Assembly (NCBI RefSeq): GCF_018310535.1
Contig: NZ_CP074102.1
Coordinates: forward strand, 1,364,001 to 1,428,000
DNA length: 64,000 nt
Direction: 5' to 3'
DNA from: Streptomyces mirabilis
GTDB taxonomy: Bacteria; Actinomycetota; Actinomycetes; Streptomycetales; Streptomycetaceae
Positions 59,957 to 64,000 of this stretch are shown one piece after another; the stretch's first letter is position 1; each line of letters starts with the position of its first letter. Made by a program: the position numbers and the translations under genes. Below the pieces are notes generated by a model. It was not told where the DNA came from, did not search any database, and was given only the letters and a program-made list of their open reading frames with translations.

Positions 59957-62547
59957 CAGCTGTCGCCGTCCTCGTGGTCGTACGCGTCCTCGCGGTCGTA
60001 GGGGTCGAGCCCGTCGGCCGGGGAGTTCTGGCGTGAGCGGACGGTGTCCACCACGCCCATCCGCAGCGGGGTGAGCCGGACCAGGCCGGCGTAGCGTCCC
60101 GACGAGGTCCACAGCGTCTGCTCCGGCGGTACGCAGCCGGTGGTCCGCCAGGTCTTCTCGACCTCGTCGCGCACGGCCTCCGGCGCGAACCTGATCCACA
60201 CCGCGGCCGCCGGGTCCCGGCTGAGCAGCGTTCCCTGTTCGGGTGAGGAGAGTTGGACCACGGCCTGCCGGTCCGCCTCCGTGCCGACCAGGTCGGCCAC
60301 CCGGCGCGGGTCGGTGCCCAGCAGGTTCGCCGAGCCGGCCCGGGTGCGGTGGTCGGCGGCGAACGGGGGCGGGGCCAGTACGCCGTTGTGCTGGAGGTGG
60401 CGGCGGGCCGTCGAGAGCAGGTCGCGGACCCGTTCCTCGGTGCGCCGGACGGCGAGGGCGCCGGCCTGGCCGCGCTCGACGGCACCCCAGTAGGGCTCCA
60501 TCGCCACCATGGCGGCGTCCGTCAGATCACCGGCCAGGGCGGCGACGAGCTCCGGCCCGCCCTCCCCGTTCTCGCGGTCCAGCCAGCGCGGAACCCCCAC
60601 GGTGCGGTCCGCCCACGGGTCGGCGGGCCCGGCGGACTGCGCGAACTCACCCCGCGCGCCGGGCTCGCCGGGCTCGCTCCGGGAAGCCCCGTCCTGCCAG
60701 GCGTACGCGCTCGCCCAGTCGCCGTCCCCGTCGTCGGACACCGCGAACGCGTCCGTCTCCAGGACCGAGGCGCTGGTCAGCCAGTCGTCCGCGTCGAGCG
60801 GCTCGGAGGCGGACGCGCCGGTGACCGTGGGCCGCTCGGGCTCGGGCACCGCCTCGGCGGCCGCGGCGGCGGCCGTCGCCCGCAGCATGCCGGCGACGGA
60901 CCGGGCGGCGTCGGCGCAGTGCAGGCGCTCCTCGACGGCCCAGTGCTCGCGGACCGCCTCGGCCAGCAGCGCGTCGAGCCCGTCCAGGGCCTTGCGCAGC
61001 GCGGTGGTGGCGTGGAAGGCCGCCCAGGAGTCGATCGCGGTGCGCCACAGCCGGCGTGCCGTCTCCACCGCGACACCCAGGCCCGCCAGGAGACCGACGG
61101 CGCTCAGCCAGAGCGGGGGCTCGACCGCGTACGCGATCGCCACACCGGCCGCGGCGCCGCCGAGTGCCGCGGCCCGGGGTCCCCAGCCCCAGCGCCCGGG
61201 GCGTCCCGCGCCCCGCAGCCTGGACGCGCCGAGCAGCGCCACCGCGACGAACACCAGCGGGACGGCGATCGCCAGCGCCGCCAGGGGCCCCCGCCACAGC
61301 GCGCCGAGCAGCCCCGCCACGGCCGCCGCGGGCAGGGCGCCGCGTCCCGTGGCCACGGGGCCGTTCCCCATGGCGGGCCGCCGGGACACCGCTTCGGTGG
61401 AGTGGTCGGCGAGTTTGCGCACCAGTGCCGAACCCGGTACGGGCTCCACCCGCCCGGCCAGCCCGGTGAAGCGCTGGGCCACGGACCGCAGGGCGAGCCC
61501 CTGTCCCAGCAGCTTTCCGGCGAACTCCCGCAGTCCCTCGCCGATCCGCTCCCCCATGCCCTCGGCCGAGGGCACCCGCAGACCGAGGGCCCCGAGCCGG
61601 GCCGCCGTCTCGGCGGCGGACGGCGCCGTACCGGAGCCGCCACCGCGCAGGGCCGTGCCGACAAGGTCCCGGTACTCGTCGAGCGCCTGGTGCGCCTGGT
61701 CGAGGTCCGCCTCGAACGCCTGCCTGCGGGAGGCCCACAACAGACCGGGCAGGGACCGCAGTCCGGCCAGCGCGTCCTCGGCGTAGTCGAGGGCCTGCGC
61801 GCAGGCGGCGTACGTGCTGTCCGCCACGCCGCCCGGCTCCCGGTGCCGTTGGTCGCGGCCGCCCCGGCCCGCCACCAGACTCCGCAGCGGCTCGGGCAGA
61901 TCGGCGCCGGAGGAGGCGGTCACCAGCAGGTCGGGGGCGAGTTCGCCGTCCTCGCCCGCGAACCTGAGGAGCGCATCGCGCCAGGCCCGGTCGCGCACCT
62001 CCAGCGGCAGGTCCTGCTCCAGCAGCCGCACGCCGGGCGCGGCGACGGCGTCGGGCAGCGACCCGAGGCCGTCGAGGACCTTCAGATAGACGTCCGGGAC
62101 CGACAGCACGTCCACCAGGACGGCGAGCGCCTCGGGGGCGTCGGGCTCGGGCTGTTCCAGCGCCGTGCGCGCGGAGCGCAGATCGCCCGCCCACAGCAGG
62201 GCGGTGCCCGAGGCCCGCAGCACCGCGGGCCGCACCAGACGCCGGTCGGGCTGGAAGGCCTCGTCCTCACCCGCGTACGAACCGGGTGCGCTGCCCACCA
62301 GCAGGACCAGGATCCTGACCTCGCCCACGGCCCGATGGGCGGTGAGCAGTTCGTACTGCCGCTGGTGGTCGGTCAGCCCGGCCGGGGTGTCGACCACCAG
62401 GAACAGCGGGTCGTCGGGTTCGGGCAGCCCGGCCCGGCCCAACTGCCGGGCGACACTGGCCCGCAGGGCCTTGGCGGTGTCGAGTTCCGCCGCGCCGCTG
62501 CGCAGGTCCAGCTGGATGACGGTGCCGAGGTCTTCGGACGTCTTCAC
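59953..62547 (-). CDS. Large membrane protein of the GTPase operon
   Basis: An 864-residue protein of unknown function. The N-terminal region (about 1-230) resembles a soluble alpha/beta domain with TVIQLDLRSGAAELDTAKALRAS and LFLVVDTPAG; about 240-400 is helical, coiled-coil-like (YAACAQALDYAEDALAGLRSL). Four membrane segments lie in two pairs at about 402-490 (ALAIAVPLVFVAVALLGAS, LWLSAVGLLAGLGVAVE). A long cytoplasmic part follows, with an acidic linker (about 580-680), a helical region, and the charged tail DPYDREDAYDHEDGDSW. GTG 62547 overlaps the stop of the first gene (GTGA). A membrane platform or effector for the GTPase is the natural inference. Confidence 0.65.
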   Translation of the reverse strand: MKTSEDLGTVIQLDLRSGAAELDTAKALRASVARQLGRAGLPEPDDPLFLVVDTPAGLTDHQRQYELLTAHRAVGEVRILVLLVGSAPGSYAGEDEAFQPDRRLVRPAVLRASGTALLWAGDLRSARTALEQPEPDAPEALAVLVDVLSVPDVYLKVLDGLGSLPDAVAAPGVRLLEQDLPLEVRDRAWRDALLRFAGEDGELAPDLLVTASSGADLPEPLRSLVAGRGGRDQRHREPGGVADSTYAACAQALDYAEDALAGLRSLPGLLWASRRQAFEADLDQAHQALDEYRDLVGTALRGGGSGTAPSAAETAARLGALGLRVPSAEGMGERIGEGLREFAGKLLGQGLALRSVAQRFTGLAGRVEPVPGSALVRKLADHSTEAVSRRPAMGNGPVATGRGALPAAAVAGLLGALWRGPLAALAIAVPLVFVAVALLGASRLRGAGRPGRWGWGPRAAALGGAAAGVAIAYAVEPPLWLSAVGLLAGLGVAVETARRLWRTAIDSWAAFHATTALRKALDGLDALLAEAVREHWAVEERLHCADAARSVAGMLRATAAAAAAEAVPEPERPTVTGASASEPLDADDWLTSASVLETDAFAVSDDGDGDWASAYAWQDGASRSEPGEPGARGEFAQSAGPADPWADRTVGVPRWLDRENGEGGPELVAALAGDLTDAAMVAMEPYWGAVERGQAGALAVRRTEERVRDLLSTARRHLQHNGVLAPPPFAADHRTRAGSANLLGTDPRRVADLVGTEADRQAVVQLSSPEQGTLLSRDPAAAVWIRFAPEAVRDEVEKTWRTTGCVPPEQTLWTSSGRYAGLVRLTPLRMGVVDTVRSRQNSPADGLDPYDREDAYDHEDGDSW

Positions 62548-64000
62548 TCCGGGTCACCGTCCCAGGGGTTGCGGCGGGAGCGCTCGCGCTCGCCTTCGTC
62601 GCCGTACGGGCCGGGGTCACCGGGCTCGTCCCAGGGCACCGAGGGCCGGTCGGCGCCGCCGGAGCGCCCGTTGACACGGTCGCCCCGGTCACCGCGATCG
62701 GCGCGGTCACCCTGATCGCCCCGATCACCGCGTTCGGCGCGATCGGCGTCGTACCTGTCGTCGTACCCGTCGTCGTAGTCGTCCACGGACGCGCGGTGCG
62801 GACGTTCCTCCGTGCCGCTCGGGTACTTGTCGAAGGAGGCGCGCGGTGCGGTGCCCCAGTCGTCGTCATCGGGCACGGCACGCCGGGGTTCGGGGAACTC
62901 CTTGCGGACGCGCGGCGCGGGAGTTCCGCCGCGTACGTGCTCCAGCAGCGTGCGCAGGGTCGGCTGGACGGCACGCTGGTCCCCGAACTCGGTGTCCAGC
63001 GCGGCCGGCAGGGTCTTCGCCCAGAACTCCCACAGCGGGCGCACCCATCCCTCGACCCGCTCGCCGCCGCGCTGCCGGCGGTCGGCCAGCAGCTCCAGCT
63101 GACGCGGGGCGGTCTTCTCGACGAGTTCGACGAAGAGCGGATGCGGTTCGCTCGCGCTCCTGGCCAGACCCAGCGGCTGAGTCCCCATCAGTTCGCGGCA
63201 GTAGTCCTCCACGGTCCGTTCGTCGTCGAGAACGGTCCAGCGTTCGTACGACCGCAGCAGTTCCGCCCAGCTCGACACCCCGCCGGGGAAGTCCCCCAAC
63301 CGCAGCCGGACGCCGGGCACATGGGCGCCCTTCTCGGGGAACAGCCGCAGCCTCAGCCGCTCCGGCGACGCCGGGTCACCGTCCACCACGTCGACCTGGC
63401 CGTTCCACATGCAGCACAGCAGCCGGTGCAGGATGACGCGGCGGTCCTCCTCACTGCTGACCATCCAGCTGTCCCGGTAGCCGAGCCGCTGCCGCCAGCG
63501 CAGTACGTCCTGGGCCTGCTCGGAGTCCTTCGCCCTGGCCCACTGGCGCAGCACCTTGCGGGCTTCGGGCACCTGGGTGAGGCTCATCTCGCTGCGGAAG
63601 AGGACCACGGTGACGGAGTCGCTCTCCACTCCCCGGTACTCCACCGAGTTCTTGGCGTCGGACGGCAGCCGCAGCGCCTTGCCGAGGTACTCCTGCACCT
63701 CCTCCACGGCCTGCACGCGCGGGTGGGTGACGAGGACCCGCAGCGGGCCGGTGCCCTCCGGGGTGAAGCCCACCGGCAGCAGCCCGGTCAGCTTGCGGCC
63801 GAACAGGTCGAGCGCCTCCTTGCTGACCTGGTCGGCGGCGTCCGCGTCGCCCGCCGCGGCGGCCAGCAGGGTGCCCATGGCCGGCAGCAGCGGGCGTTCC
63901 TCCAGGTGTTCGCCGCTCTCCGCGAACAGCCGGGTGATGCGGCCCTCCAACTGTGCCTTGACGACCGCGACCGCGTTGTCCGGATTGCGGCGGCTGAGGG
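62544..64000 (-). CDS. First gene seen of the GTPase operon, 5' end outside window
   Basis: The frame is open at the right edge (…NPDNAVAVVKAQLEGR continues upstream of position 63950), so at least 485 residues are present and the start is missing. The body (to about 62880) is a mixed alpha/beta protein with no recognised motif; it includes RVLVTHPRVQAVEEVQEYLG, a Cys-Cys pair in LHRLLCCMWNGQVDVVDG and WVRPLWEFWAKTLPAALDTEFG. The C-terminal 120 residues are highly charged and repetitive: DDYDDGYDDRYDADRA, then GDRGDQGDRADRGDRGDR. Its stop overlaps the start of the membrane-protein gene. Family unknown. Confidence 0.6.
   Translation of the reverse strand, partial: LSRRNPDNAVAVVKAQLEGRITRLFAESGEHLEERPLLPAMGTLLAAAAGDADAADQVSKEALDLFGRKLTGLLPVGFTPEGTGPLRVLVTHPRVQAVEEVQEYLGKALRLPSDAKNSVEYRGVESDSVTVVLFRSEMSLTQVPEARKVLRQWARAKDSEQAQDVLRWRQRLGYRDSWMVSSEEDRRVILHRLLCCMWNGQVDVVDGDPASPERLRLRLFPEKGAHVPGVRLRLGDFPGGVSSWAELLRSYERWTVLDDERTVEDYCRELMGTQPLGLARSASEPHPLFVELVEKTAPRQLELLADRRQRGGERVEGWVRPLWEFWAKTLPAALDTEFGDQRAVQPTLRTLLEHVRGGTPAPRVRKEFPEPRRAVPDDDDWGTAPRASFDKYPSGTEERPHRASVDDYDDGYDDRYDADRAERGDRGDQGDRADRGDRGDRVNGRSGGADRPSVPWDEPGDPGPYGDEGERERSRRNPWDGDPE

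Noticed and set aside
1..64000. tRNA, rRNA, CRISPR arrays and insertion-sequence transposases
   Set aside because: Scanned for on both strands; no cloverleaf, repeat-spacer array or transposase motif was recognised.

Overview
The window is high-GC actinobacterial DNA and almost certainly comes from a Streptomyces chromosome. The evidence is the strong G/C bias at third codon positions, GTG and TTG starts, many GTGA/ATGA stop-start overlaps, Streptomyces-type intergenic repeats, and family content typical of the genus (SpoIIE phosphatases, anti-sigma-type ATPases, DUF2637, PucR, FhuF-type reductase). I saw no rRNA gene, tRNA gene, CRISPR array, transposase or phage gene. Coordinates were checked base by base for most starts and stops. 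Families were assigned from motifs read by eye, without database searches.

Layout. (1) 1-7130, plus strand: the 3' part of a fatty-acid/polyketide gene set. It comprises a multidomain synthase with AT, dehydratase and a fused C-terminal phosphopantetheinyl transferase, then a carrier protein, an alpha/beta hydrolase, a GT1-type glycosyltransferase and a fused ABC exporter, all translationally coupled. (2) 7134-13911, minus strand: a sugar-import operon (lipoprotein, two permeases, a DUF624-like membrane protein, a heparinase-like enzyme, an MFS transporter), divergent from a Gfo/Idh/MocA dehydrogenase across a LacI-type operator; there is no ATPase gene. (3) 15451-22520: NodB-type deacetylase lipoprotein, cytochrome P450 with a CebR-like box upstream, ankyrin/HEAT protein, SRPBCC protein, and a PAS/GAF/SpoIIE/ATPase phosphatase. 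(4) 22575-31226: purine-catabolism block with XdhC, an NCS2 permease, the three xanthine dehydrogenase subunits, and a divergent PucR regulator. (5) 31376-42538: TPR-like protein behind a possible Rex operator, GntR regulator, FhuF-type iron reductase with an iron box, DUF2637 protein, anti-sigma-type ATPase coupled to a small upstream gene, PoxB, PP2C-like protein, LuxR-type regulator and DUF456 protein. (6) 42690-50557: Tat-exported GH95-like hydrolase, GDSL hydrolase, PPOX/F420-type protein, peptidase S51, an Ada-AlkA fusion with a damaged glycosylase end, a 90-bp tandem repeat, and RsgA preceded by a possible 23-codon gene. (7) 50780-55716: a decayed patch with a long inverted repeat, truncated and frameshifted genes and a 10-bp triplication, plus a second large SpoIIE sensor phosphatase.

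(8) 55783-64000, minus strand: a four-gene, tightly coupled set running off the right edge. It encodes a large soluble protein with a charged tail, a polytopic membrane protein, a pseudokinase fused to a P-loop GTPase, and a tail-anchored protein resembling GTPase-associated protein 1. This matches the NTP-dependent GAP1/TRAFAC-GTPase conflict systems that have been proposed computationally. A 21-codon mini-ORF that copies the 3' end of the membrane-protein gene bridges two of the genes. I consider this the most interesting system in the window.
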